Numbered from the stretch's first letter, positions 7,390 to 15,017 are shown. The stretch is 15,120 bases of DNA from an uncultured Bacteroidales bacterium (GCA_902803195.1 CADCOX010000346.1:1-15120); one strand, 5' to 3'. Notes: a model not told the origin generated them from the sequence alone. Program-made: numbers and translations.

Positions 7390-7980
7390 TTATTTACTGA
7401 ACCAGCCGTGAATGACGGTATCGTAGTGGCTGCTAACGCCAAAGGCGGCGGTGGCGAACTGACGGCGTTGAGCCAAGGTTGTGCAAGCGCCCTGCGCATT
7501 GAGGATGTCCAGCAACTGACCGTATTGCTCTTTGGAGGGGACAATGACGACATCGTTGAAGTTCTTGGCACCTGCACGGATAAGTGAGATACCGCCTATG
7601 TCGATCTTCTCGATGATGTCGGCCTCGTCGGCACCACTGGCGACGGTCTGCTCGAAGGGATAGAGGTCCACGATGACGAGGTCAATCTCGGGGATAGCAT
7701 ACTCGGCCATCTGCTCGCGGTCGCCCTCAAGGTCACGTCGACCAAGGATGCCGCCGAAGATCTTGGGATGCAACGTCTTGACGCGTCCGCCAAGGATGCT
7801 GGGATAGGTTGTCACCTCCTCCACTTTCTGGCAGTCATAGCCGAGGCTTTCAATAAAGGCTTGCGTGCCACCAGTCGAGAGGAACTTCACGCCTTCTGCG
7901 TTCAACTTCTTGAGCAACTCGTCGAGACCGTCTTTATGGAAAACGGAGATGAGGGCAGTCTTAATCTGTTTTTTATCCAT
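7390..7980 (-). CDS. purH: Stand-alone IMP cyclohydrolase (PurH N-terminal domain only)
   Basis: IMP cyclohydrolase closes the purine ring, converting FAICAR to IMP, the last step of de novo purine synthesis. The 196 residues cover the MGS-like fold from TALISVFHKDGL (8-19) onward. Residues matching the catalytic set of vertebrate ATIC (K66, Y104, D125, K137) are present: K68 in RVKTLHPK, Y107 in DLYPFE, D127 in DIGG and K139 in AGAKN. The protein ends at AAFGVSSHYDTVIHGWF, which is where the cyclohydrolase domain ends in the usual bifunctional PurH of about 500 residues. The AICAR transformylase domain is absent, and what follows is a repeat and then mreB. The stop is clean, with no remnant of the second domain. 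Either the transformylase is encoded elsewhere or the gene has been truncated. It follows the aminotransferase after 56 bases without a promoter box, so co-transcription is likely. Confidence 0.92.
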   Translation of the reverse strand: MDKKQIKTALISVFHKDGLDELLKKLNAEGVKFLSTGGTQAFIESLGYDCQKVEEVTTYPSILGGRVKTLHPKIFGGILGRRDLEGDREQMAEYAIPEIDLVIVDLYPFEQTVASGADEADIIEKIDIGGISLIRAGAKNFNDVVIVPSKEQYGQLLDILNAQGACTTLAQRRQFATAAFGVSSHYDTVIHGWFSK

Positions 7981-8036
7981 AATAGGGGAATAGGCTTAAT
8001 AGATAATGGGTTTGATGAAAAATGAAAGAGGATGAC

Positions 8037-9230
8037 TTAAGCGAGACGAGCCAGCGTCTCCTTGATTCTACGCATTGCCTCGACGATGTTCTCGTCGCTG
8101 GTGGCATAACTCATGCGGAAGCACTCAGGGCTGCCAAAGGCATCACCGCCCACGGTGGCGACATGGCCCACTTCAAGCAAGTACATGGCCAGGTCGGTGC
8201 TCGTCTGGATTACGCGGTCGCCGTCGCGCTTGCCGAAATAGCTGCTGCATTTGGGGAAGAGGTAGAAAGCGCCCTGGGGGTCGTTGACTTCGAGGCCAGG
8301 AATCTCCTTGGCCAGTCGGACGATGAGGTTCTTGCGGCGTTCGAATGCCTGACGCATATCCTCGACACATTGCTGCGAACCCGTATAGGCAGCTTCAGCG
8401 GCCTTCTGGCTGACGGAGCAAGGACCGCTGGTGTACTGGCCTTGCAGCTTATTGCAGCCCTTGACCACCCACTCGGGAGCGGCTATGAAGCCGATTCGCC
8501 ATCCCGTCATGGCATAAGCCTTGCTGACGCCATTGATGATGACAACGCGGTCGCGGATTTCCTCGAACTGAGCTATCGACTCGTGCTTGCCTACGTAGTT
8601 GATATGTTCATAGATCTCGTCGGCCAGCACCATCACCCGCTCATGCCGGGCCAGCACATCGGCCAGTCCACGGAGTTCCTCTCGCGAGTAAACGGACCCT
8701 GTCGGGTTGGAAGGCGAGCAGAGGATGAGCGCACGTGTGCGTGGCGTGATGGCCGCCTCGAGCTGCTCGGGCGTGATCTTGAAATCCTGCTCGATGGGAG
8801 CATCGATGAAGACGGGCGTGCCTTCTGCCAGCAATACCATTTGGGGATAGCTAACCCAGTAGGGAGCCGGGATGATAACTTCGTCGCCGGCATTCACCAA
8901 AGCCATCACGGCGTTGCAGACGCTCTGCTTGGCGCCGTTGGAGCACAGAATCTGTGCGGGCGTGTAGTCCAGGCCGTTCTCATTCTTCAGTTTCGCTACG
9001 ATGGCTTGTCGCAGGGCAGGATAGCCGGGCACAGGGGAGTAGCGGGAATAGTTTTCCTCGACAGCCTTGATGGCAGCTGCCTTGATGTGGTCGGGCGTAT
9101 TGAAGTCAGGCTCGCCGACACTCATGTTGATGACGTCAACGCCTTGAGCTTTCAACTCACTGCTGCGCTGGCTCATGGCCAGTGTGGCGGAGGGGGCAAG
9201 GCGGTTGAGACGGTCCGATAATTTATTCAT
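8037..9230 (-). CDS. aspC: Class I aminotransferase, aspartate aminotransferase type Ib
   Basis: PLP-dependent enzyme that most likely interconverts aspartate and 2-oxoglutarate with oxaloacetate and glutamate in the cytoplasm. With the start at the ATG at 9230 it has 397 residues, the usual size. The frame runs on to 9353, but those 41 codons cover the promoter and are not homologous. Fold-type I landmarks: SVGEPDFNTP (37-46), YSPVPGYPALR (64-74), SNGAKQ (97-102), CSPSNPTG (171-178) with N175, LADEIYE (202-208) with D204 and Y207 that bind PLP, the Schiff-base lysine K237 in NGVSKAYAMTGWRIG, and substrate-carboxylate arginine R372 in CFRMSY. Type Ib AspATs can overlap in substrate with prephenate and other aromatic aminotransferases, so exact specificity is inferred. 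A Bacteroidota promoter box sits 27-34 bases upstream. Confidence 0.93.
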   Translation of the reverse strand: MNKLSDRLNRLAPSATLAMSQRSSELKAQGVDVINMSVGEPDFNTPDHIKAAAIKAVEENYSRYSPVPGYPALRQAIVAKLKNENGLDYTPAQILCSNGAKQSVCNAVMALVNAGDEVIIPAPYWVSYPQMVLLAEGTPVFIDAPIEQDFKITPEQLEAAITPRTRALILCSPSNPTGSVYSREELRGLADVLARHERVMVLADEIYEHINYVGKHESIAQFEEIRDRVVIINGVSKAYAMTGWRIGFIAAPEWVVKGCNKLQGQYTSGPCSVSQKAAEAAYTGSQQCVEDMRQAFERRKNLIVRLAKEIPGLEVNDPQGAFYLFPKCSSYFGKRDGDRVIQTSTDLAMYLLEVGHVATVGGDAFGSPECFRMSYATSDENIVEAMRRIKETLARLA

Positions 9231-9256
9231 CTGCGTACGTATTATAATTTTGCGCG

Positions 9257-9264
9257 CAAAGATA
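9257..9264 (-). promoter_or_regulatory. Bacteroidota -7 promoter box of the aminotransferase gene
   Basis: The minus strand reads TATCTTTG here, matching the TAnnTTTG -7 box used by the Bacteroidota primary sigma factor. The expected transcription start lies a few bases downstream, giving a leader of about 20 bases before the ATG at 9230. A TTTTG lies upstream, but its spacing (about 25) is longer than the usual 19-21, so the -33 element is weak or absent. Confidence 0.7.
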
Positions 9265-9381
9265 GTATAAAAAGTTGGAATCAGCGCGACAAAACGGGCA
9301 CTAATTTTGCTTTTCCCTTTTATTTTTGACCGAACACAATCGAGCAAGACCACAAAGTGACGATTTGACGCGGCTGCGCCC

Positions 9382-9492
9382 TAATGACGAATGACGAATG
9401 ACGAATGATGAATAAATTATACCACTTCAGGTCGACGGTAACTTATATTCGTTATTCGTCATTCGTTATTCGTCACTCGTCATTCGTCATTA
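9382..9492. repeat. ATGACGA heptamer arrays in inverted orientation (large hairpin)
   Basis: The left arm (9382-9406) is made of AATGACG units on the plus strand. The right arm (9468-9492) is its reverse complement over 25 bases with one mismatch, and continues leftwards to about 9448 with more units of the same heptamer. The spacer, about 60 bases, is mixed sequence. It lies in the 283 bases between the ribBA stop (9514) and the aminotransferase start. A run of six A follows on the plus strand, which is the wrong side for a canonical minus-strand intrinsic terminator, so a terminator role is uncertain. Confidence 0.85.
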
Positions 9493-9513
9493 AAAAAGAT
9501 TCCTCATCCTCGC

Positions 9514-10722
9514 TTATTTATTGAAATGCAGCGTATGGCCCATGCGCTCCTGCTTCGTCTTCAGGTAGCGTTCGTTATAGGGGTTAGGTCTGATTTCGAT
9601 AGGTACGTTCTCGACGATTTCCAAGCCATAGGCCTCAAGTCCCACGCGCTTGACAGGGTTGTTGGTCAACAGGCGAATCTTGTGAATGCCCAACTGCCGA
9701 AGGATTTGAGCGCCAACGCCATAGTCGCGCTCGTCGGGACGGAAACCGAGGTGTACGTTGGCCTCGACGGTGTCATCGCCCTGCTCTTGCAACTTGTAGG
9801 CTTTCATCTTGTTGAAGAGACCGATGCCACGGCCTTCCTGATTCATATACAGCAGCACGCCCTTGCCTTCTCGGTCTATCATCTGCATGGCTTTATGCAG
9901 TTGCTCGCCGCAGTCACAACGCTGGCTACCGAAGATGTCACCTGTTGCACAACTCGAATGAACGCGCACAAGGATGGGCTCGTCAGGTTCCCACGAACCT
10001 TTGATCAGCGCCACATGTTCGAGTCCATTGGAGAGTTGGCGGAAGGTGATGTCGCGGAAGTGTCCATAGGCGGTTGGTAGGTCCACTTCGGGTGCGGCCT
10101 CCACCATCTGCTCACGCTGCAGACGGTAGGCGATGAGGTCGCGGATGGTGATAATGCGAATGCCGTGACGCTCAGCCACTTCCTTCAGCTGCGGCATACG
10201 TGCCATCGTGCCGTCCGGGTTCAGGATCTCGATGAGCGCAGCTGCGGGTTGCAAGCCTGCGAGGCGAGCCAGGTCGACAGCCGCCTCGGTGTGGCCAGCA
10301 CGTCGAAGGACGCCTCGGTCCTGAGCGTAGAGCGGGTTGATATGTCCGGGACGCCCGAAGTCTGATGCTTTCGCCGTGGGGTCTGCCAGATGGCGAATGG
10401 TGGCTGCGCGATCGGCAGCGCTGACGCCGGTGGTGCAGCCCTCGAGCTTATCCACGGTCACCGTGAAAGGCGTGCCGAGCATTGATGTGTTATCCAGCAC
10501 CTGATGAGGCAGTTCCAACTGCTCGGCACGGCTGATGGTGATAGGAGCGCATAGCACGCCCCGTCCTTCACTCAGCATGAAGTTCACTTTCTCCGGCGTT
10601 ATCATCTCGGCTGCTGTGATGAAGTCGCCTTCGTTCTCGCGGTCCTCGTCGTCGACAACGATGACGAATCGGCCTTCGCGAAAATCCTGGAGGGCATTTT
10701 CTATGGATGAGAGGTTGATCAT
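9514..10722 (-). CDS. ribBA: RibBA, bifunctional DHBP synthase / GTP cyclohydrolase II
   Basis: Supplies both entry reactions of riboflavin synthesis: ribulose-5-phosphate to 3,4-dihydroxy-2-butanone 4-phosphate, and GTP to the pyrimidine precursor. It has 402 residues from the ATG at 10722. The RibB domain (about 1-200) shows DDEDRENEGD (24-33), the CTTGVSA loop (96-102), FGRPGHINPL (122-131) and the RAGHTEAAVDLARLAG block (141-156). The RibA domain (about 205-402) has the zinc cysteines C258, C269 and C271 in SSCATGDIFGSQRCDCGEQ, then NQEGRGIGLFNK (294-305) and LLTNNPVKR (351-359). Both active sites look intact. The frame is open upstream to 10887, but that overlaps the permease gene in another frame and has no homology. 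The start forms an ATGA overlap with the upstream permease stop, which sets the start and implies translational coupling. Confidence 0.96.
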   Translation of the reverse strand: MINLSSIENALQDFREGRFVIVVDDEDRENEGDFITAAEMITPEKVNFMLSEGRGVLCAPITISRAEQLELPHQVLDNTSMLGTPFTVTVDKLEGCTTGVSAADRAATIRHLADPTAKASDFGRPGHINPLYAQDRGVLRRAGHTEAAVDLARLAGLQPAAALIEILNPDGTMARMPQLKEVAERHGIRIITIRDLIAYRLQREQMVEAAPEVDLPTAYGHFRDITFRQLSNGLEHVALIKGSWEPDEPILVRVHSSCATGDIFGSQRCDCGEQLHKAMQMIDREGKGVLLYMNQEGRGIGLFNKMKAYKLQEQGDDTVEANVHLGFRPDERDYGVGAQILRQLGIHKIRLLTNNPVKRVGLEAYGLEIVENVPIEIRPNPYNERYLKTKQERMGHTLHFNK

Positions 10723-12179
10723 AGTCCTATTCGTTTGAGTATTCGTTTGACAAATTGCTGGTAGGCTTCGATGTTGAAGACCACCGAATCCTGATTGGAT
10801 TTCCACGTCAGCCAGGCACCGATGGGCGCCAGCACCATCGTGCTGAGCCAAGCGCCGAAGGTGGTGTCCCACGTGCCGCTCTTGCACAGCTTCTCGCCGC
10901 TGGCATTGACGATATAGTAGAAGATGAAGATGATCACCGACACGACCACAGGCACGCCCAGTCCTCCCTTTCGGATAATGGCGCCGAGCGGGGCACCGAT
11001 GAAGAAGAAGATGATGCAGGCCAACGAGAGCGTGAACTTCTTGTGCCGCTCGAACTTATGGACGCGCAGCAGGCGGTTCGTGTAGCGGCTGCTCTCCTTC
11101 AGCATCTCGGTCTGGGTCTCTCCGCTCTGCACGCGCTCAGTGGCCAAGCGGACGACGCGCGCACGCTCCTGATCCGTGAGATGGGCCAGGACGGTGTCAA
11201 ACTCCAGTGTCGACGTGCGTGCTTTTTCGACGAGCTGAGCCGAATCCTGACGCCCGTCGAGGCGGGTGCGGGTCAGGAAGCCATAGCTGTACTGCTCATA
11301 CTGCTCGCGTCCGACGGTGTCCAGATGGGCCTTCAGCGAGTCGATGCCGCGCGCCAACTGCTTCAAGTTCTTCGTCTGGGCGTTATTATCGAAGAGCGAG
11401 GCGTCCAGCAGGTTCAACGTATTGTCGAAGGGGATGAGGTCCACTTCCGACTTGAATGTCTCGCGCATATACGGAACGGTCGCGTGGTCCATGGCGCTAC
11501 CCGTGTTCTGCATGTTTCTGAAGCGCTGCCCGTCGTAGAGCGTCAGCCGCAGGTACTTCTGGTCGGCGGTCGACTGCAGACGGCCCGAGTCGGCCAGCAC
11601 CACCTGCGTATCGTCGAAGCTGCTGCCCTGATTGTAGATCATGACGCCGTAGAGCATGCCGCGCTCCGCGTCCTTACGCTCCACGAAGAGGTTGTAGCCG
11701 GGAATCTCGTTGTAGAAGACGCCTTCGGGAATCTCCAGTTCGGGCGATTTCTGACGGATGGAATAGGTGAGCGCCGCCAGTTGCTTGCTGCACTTGGGGC
11801 CAATCACGTTCTGGAAATAGAACGAACCCGCTGCCACGCACAACACGAACACCAGCACGGGCCTGAGGATGCGGACGAGCGGAATGCCGGCAGCCTTCAT
11901 GGCCAAGAGTTCCAGCCGCTCGCCCATATTACCGAAAGTAATGAGCGAAGCCAGCAACACAGCCAGGGGCAACGACAGCGGGACGAGTGTCATAGCCGCG
12001 TAGAAGAAGAACTGGGCCAGCACACTCAGTTCCAAACCCTTACCTATCATCTCATCCACCCATTTCCATAGGAATTGCATCAGGAAAATGAACAGACAGA
12101 TGAAGAACGTGCCCGCGAACAGCAGGCAGAACTGTTTAAGTAGGAATATGTCGAGTCGCTTGAATAAACGCATAACCAT
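10719..12179 (-). CDS. LptF/LptG-family lipopolysaccharide export permease
   Basis: Inner-membrane permease of 486 residues from the ATG at 12179; an ATG two codons in (12173, MRLFKRLDIF) is equally plausible. In the LptB2FG ABC transporter, such proteins extract LPS from the inner membrane and pass it to LptC. Topology fits: three N-terminal helices (about 13-37, 53-80, 103-122), a large periplasmic beta domain with connecting helices (about 125-380), and three C-terminal helices (about 381-402, 408-425, 442-459). Family landmarks are GERLELLAMKAAGIP (86-100), containing the coupling-helix region, and the GAPLGAIIRKGG turn (395-406). The periplasmic part is longer than in E. coli LptG (360 in total), with a charged, probably helical insertion at about 270-370. 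Whether it is the F or G paralogue is not clear from one sequence. It is first in its operon, divergent from the GH2 gene, with ribBA coupled downstream. Confidence 0.93.
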   Translation of the reverse strand: MVMRLFKRLDIFLLKQFCLLFAGTFFICLFIFLMQFLWKWVDEMIGKGLELSVLAQFFFYAAMTLVPLSLPLAVLLASLITFGNMGERLELLAMKAAGIPLVRILRPVLVFVLCVAAGSFYFQNVIGPKCSKQLAALTYSIRQKSPELEIPEGVFYNEIPGYNLFVERKDAERGMLYGVMIYNQGSSFDDTQVVLADSGRLQSTADQKYLRLTLYDGQRFRNMQNTGSAMDHATVPYMRETFKSEVDLIPFDNTLNLLDASLFDNNAQTKNLKQLARGIDSLKAHLDTVGREQYEQYSYGFLTRTRLDGRQDSAQLVEKARTSTLEFDTVLAHLTDQERARVVRLATERVQSGETQTEMLKESSRYTNRLLRVHKFERHKKFTLSLACIIFFFIGAPLGAIIRKGGLGVPVVVSVIIFIFYYIVNASGEKLCKSGTWDTTFGAWLSTMVLAPIGAWLTWKSNQDSVVFNIEAYQQFVKRILKRIGL

Positions 12180-12195
12180 TTGCTAAAAAGCGGCG

Positions 12196-12203
12196 CAAAG
12201 ATA
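12196..12203 (-). promoter_or_regulatory. -7 promoter box of the Lpt permease / ribBA operon
   Basis: The minus strand reads TATCTTTG, the Bacteroidota -7 box, 17-24 bases before the ATG at 12179. It implies a very short leader, which slightly favours the second ATG at 12173. The box lies inside the left arm of a perfect 21-bp inverted repeat (12195-12256). No clear TTTG -33 element appears at the usual spacing. Confidence 0.7.
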
Positions 12204-12247
12204 GTGAGTTTTTTGCAAATCACGTGCGCTATATTCAAAAAACTCAC

Positions 12248-12255
12248 TATCTTTG
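12248..12255 (+). promoter_or_regulatory. -7 promoter box of the GH2 glycosidase gene
   Basis: TATCTTTG, the Bacteroidota -7 box, ends 30 bases before the ATG at 12286. The predicted leader is about 20-26 bases, AT-rich, and lacks a Shine-Dalgarno sequence, as is usual in this phylum. It lies within the right arm of the 21-bp inverted repeat shared with the divergent permease promoter. Confidence 0.75.
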
Positions 12256-12285
12256 CACACAAATAACACTTAAAACGACAAAAAC

Positions 12286-14847
12286 ATGTTACGCAACTTA
12301 CTCTTCGCAGCCCTTACGGCGCTCTCTTTCACGTCGCTGCACGCTCAGCGCAGCGAGACGCTCCTTCGTCAGAATTGGCGCTTCACGCGCGGTGACATCA
12401 GCGGAGCCGAACAGCCTACGTTCGACGACAGCCGATGGGAGCGCGTCAGCGTCCCTCACGACTGGGCCATCAAAGGTCCCTTCGGCAGTGAGTTCGACCT
12501 CCAGAATGTAGCCGTCACCCAGAACGGCGAGAAGGAAGCCACGCTCAAGACGGGGCGCACAGGCGGACTCCCCTACATCGGTGTCGGCTGGTACCGCACC
12601 TCCTTCACGCTCCCCGCCTCCACCGCCGCCTCGCCCGCTCGCACCACCCTCATCTTCGATGGTGCCATGAGCGAGGCACGCGTCTATGTCAACGGGCGCG
12701 AGGCCATCTTCTGGCCCTACGGCTACAACTCGTTCTACGTCGACGTCACAGACCTCGTCCACTCCGACGGCACGCCCAACACGCTCGCCGTCCGCCTCGA
12801 GAACCGTGCCGAGAGCAGTCGCTGGTACTGCGGCGCAGGCATCTATCGCAACGTCCACCTCGTCCAGACCTCCGACGTCCACGTCGGCGTATGGGGCACG
12901 CAGGTCACGACCCGTCTGACGCCGACGTCCTCAGCCTCCGTCACCCTTCGCACCACCCTCGAGAATGCCGAGGGGCGGACGTTCCGCCTCGAGACCTCCG
13001 TCTATGGGCCCGATGGCAGCGTCGTAGCGACGAAGTCCAACACGCAGACCGTCGCCCATGGGCTGCCCCTGACCCAGAACCTGCTCGTCGAGTCGCCCCG
13101 CCTGTGGTCGCCCGAGACACCTTATTTATATAAGGCCGTCACGCGCGTCTACCCCGCCCCGTCGCCCAAGAAGGACAAGAAGGGCAAGAATGCCGACGCC
13201 GCATCGGCTGAGCCGTCGACAGTCCCGGCATCGAATGAACTCCTCGACGAGTACACCACCGTCTTCGGCATCCGCACCGTCGACGTCATCGCCGACCGCG
13301 GCTTCTTCCTCAACGGACAGCCGCGCAAGTTCCAGGGCGTCTGCAACCACCACGACCTCGGCCCCCTCGGCGCCGCCATCAACCGTGCTGCCTTGCGCCG
13401 CCAGCTCACGCTCCTCAAGGACATGGGCTGCGATGCCATCCGCACTAGCCACAACATGCCGGCTCCCGAGCTCGTCGAGCTCTGCGACTCCATGGGCTTC
13501 ATGATGATGGTAGAGCCCTTCGACGAGTGGGACCGCGCCAAATGCAAGAACGGCTACCATCGCTTCTTCAAGGAGTGGGCCGAGCGCGACATGGTCAACA
13601 TGCTGCGCCACTATCGCAACCACGCCTCCGTCGTCATGTGGAGCATCGGCAATGAGGTGCCGACGCAGTGCTCGCCCGACGGCTATCAAGTCGCTCGTTT
13701 CCTGCAGGACATCTGCCATCGCGAGGACCCGACGCGCCCCGTCACCTGCGGCATGGACCAGGTGGACTGCGCGCTCGACAATGGTTTCGCAGCGCAACTC
13801 GACATCCCCGGCTTCAACTATCGTGCCAACCGCTACGAGGAGGCCTACCAGCGACTTCCGCAGAACGTCGTCCTTGGCTCCGAGACCAGCTCCACCGTCA
13901 GCAGTCGCGGCGTCTACAAGCTGCCGGCAGCCCTCAAAGCCAACGCCACCTACGATGACCATCAGTGCAGCGGCTACGACCTCGAGTATTGCTGGTGGTC
14001 CAACACGCCCGACGTCGATTTCGCCAATGCCGACGACTATCCTTGGGAGATTGGCCAGTTCGTATGGACGGGCTTCGACTATCTCGGCGAGCCTTCACCC
14101 TACGACACGAATGCCTGGCCTTCCCACTCCAGCGTCTTCGGCATCATCGACCTCGCCAGCCTGCCCAAGGACCGCTTCTATCTCTATCGCAGCCTCTGGA
14201 ATCGTCGCGAGCGCACGCTCCACATCCTGCCTCACTGGACCTGGCCCGGCCACGAGGGTGAAGTCATCCCCGTGTTCGCCTATACCGATGCTCCTGCCGC
14301 CGAGCTCTTCGTCAATGGCAAGAGTCAGGGCGTCCAACATAAGTACTCCCGCGAGGAGGCGCTCGCCGCCCGCGAGGCAGGCGACCCGCTGTGGCTGCAA
14401 CGTCGCTACCGCCTTATGTGGACCGACGTCCGCTATGAGCCAGGCGAGATCAAGGTCGTAGCCCGCTATGACGACGCCACCACGTCCGAAGCCTCTGTCC
14501 GCACCGCCGGCGCTCCTCATCACATCGAGCTCATCGCCGATCGCTCCCGCCTCACTGCCGATGGCGACGACCTCGCCTACGTCACCGTGCGCATCGTCGA
14601 CCGCGACGGCAACCTCATCCCTGATGCCGGCGACCTCGTCTCGTTCCGCGTCAAGGGTGCCGGACGTTTCCGTGCTGCCGCCAATGGCGACGCCTCCAAC
14701 CTCGACCTCTTCCATCTGCCCCACCATCACGCCTTCGCCGGGCAGCTCACTGCCATCGTCCAAGCCTCCGACCGCCCAGGTGCCATCACCCTCGAAGCCT
14801 CGGCCAAGGGGCTCAAGAAGGCCTCCATCCGCCTTACCAGCGAATAG
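12286..14847 (+). CDS. Secreted GH2 glycoside hydrolase, beta-galactosidase-like
   Basis: Retaining glycosidase of 853 residues, probably exported to the periplasm or cell surface for glycan breakdown. A signal peptide spans residues 1-20 (LLFAALTALSFTSLHA, then Q21), without the lipobox cysteine of a lipoprotein. The GH2 sugar-binding domain (about 25-205) begins with the typical NWRF, FDDSRW and VPHDW signatures. The Ig-like domain (about 206-328) is interrupted by a Lys-rich linker at about 289-312. The TIM barrel (about 335-640) has the acid/base E457 in SIGNEVP and the probable nucleophile E533 in LGSETSS. A further beta domain resembling DUF4982 follows (about 655-740), then a final Ig/invasin-like domain (about 746-853). 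The layout fits BgaA-type beta-galactosidases; beta-glucuronidase or beta-mannosidase activity cannot be excluded. No SusCD or regulator genes are adjacent. It has its own promoter, divergent from the Lpt permease. Confidence 0.93.
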   Translation: MLRNLLFAALTALSFTSLHAQRSETLLRQNWRFTRGDISGAEQPTFDDSRWERVSVPHDWAIKGPFGSEFDLQNVAVTQNGEKEATLKTGRTGGLPYIGVGWYRTSFTLPASTAASPARTTLIFDGAMSEARVYVNGREAIFWPYGYNSFYVDVTDLVHSDGTPNTLAVRLENRAESSRWYCGAGIYRNVHLVQTSDVHVGVWGTQVTTRLTPTSSASVTLRTTLENAEGRTFRLETSVYGPDGSVVATKSNTQTVAHGLPLTQNLLVESPRLWSPETPYLYKAVTRVYPAPSPKKDKKGKNADAASAEPSTVPASNELLDEYTTVFGIRTVDVIADRGFFLNGQPRKFQGVCNHHDLGPLGAAINRAALRRQLTLLKDMGCDAIRTSHNMPAPELVELCDSMGFMMMVEPFDEWDRAKCKNGYHRFFKEWAERDMVNMLRHYRNHASVVMWSIGNEVPTQCSPDGYQVARFLQDICHREDPTRPVTCGMDQVDCALDNGFAAQLDIPGFNYRANRYEEAYQRLPQNVVLGSETSSTVSSRGVYKLPAALKANATYDDHQCSGYDLEYCWWSNTPDVDFANADDYPWEIGQFVWTGFDYLGEPSPYDTNAWPSHSSVFGIIDLASLPKDRFYLYRSLWNRRERTLHILPHWTWPGHEGEVIPVFAYTDAPAAELFVNGKSQGVQHKYSREEALAAREAGDPLWLQRRYRLMWTDVRYEPGEIKVVARYDDATTSEASVRTAGAPHHIELIADRSRLTADGDDLAYVTVRIVDRDGNLIPDAGDLVSFRVKGAGRFRAAANGDASNLDLFHLPHHHAFAGQLTAIVQASDRPGAITLEASAKGLKKASIRLTSE

Positions 14848-14916
14848 CTTATTCATGACGAGGTCCTCCAAGGAAAGTAAACGAAAAAGGGATGCGCTTC
14901 GCTACCCAAAAACAAG

Positions 14917-15009
14917 GATTGACGAAGATTGACGTCCAGATTGACGACGATTGACGTCAAAAATAAAACATTCACGTCCTCTGAAAAAAGACGTCAATCT
15001 TCGTCAATC
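14917..15009 (+). repeat. GATTGACG repeats forming a perfect 20-bp inverted repeat, possible terminator of the GH2 gene
   Basis: GATTGACGAAGATTGACGTC at 14917-14936 is exactly complementary to 14990-15009, with a 53-base loop. The loop contains two more GATTGACG units (14939, 14949), the second forming the palindrome TTGACGTCAA at 14951-14960. The T of 15010 plus three more T follow the right arm on the plus strand. Position 70 bases after the GH2 stop suits a terminator, but the long loop is unusual for one, so the role is inference. Confidence 0.8.
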
Positions 15010-15017
15010 TTTTCGTC

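Larger units (their letters stand above)
12195..12256. promoter_or_regulatory. Divergent promoter region built as a perfect 21-bp inverted repeat
   Basis: The arm 12195-12215 (starts GCAAAGATAGTGAG, ends in a run of T then G) is exactly the reverse complement of 12236-12256. The 20-base centre, 12216-12235, is not palindromic. Each arm carries an outward-facing TATCTTTG box, so the two divergent genes have identical core promoters on both strands. This extends well beyond the 8-base box. It could be an operator bound by a dimeric regulator, a duplication with inversion of one promoter, or a hairpin at both 5' ends. Regulation is inferred only. Confidence 0.8.

Noticed and set aside
8022..9221. 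399-codon plus-strand frame opposite the aminotransferase gene
   Set aside because: It is fully antisense to a well-supported gene with intact active-site motifs; the long frame is an effect of GC-rich codon use.
9231..9353. Longer N-terminus for the aminotransferase
   Set aside because: The 41 extra codons would run through the promoter box, and the remaining 397 residues already match the family length.
9382..9492. Canonical intrinsic terminator for ribBA
   Set aside because: On the minus strand the T-run precedes the stem rather than following it, and the stem is AT-rich with a loop of about 60 bases.
10723..10887. Longer N-terminus for RibBA
   Set aside because: The added residues have no DHBP-synthase homology, lie inside the permease gene in another frame, and the ATGA overlap at 10719-10722 gives the family-typical start.
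10755..12071. 438-codon plus-strand frame opposite the Lpt permease gene
   Set aside because: It is antisense to a clear membrane-protein gene, and its His/Gln/Glu-rich composition is what reverse reading of hydrophobic codons gives.
13126..13962. 278-codon minus-strand frame inside the GH2 gene
   Set aside because: It is antisense to the catalytic barrel; its Val/Ala/Glu-rich composition mirrors the C-rich third positions of the real gene.
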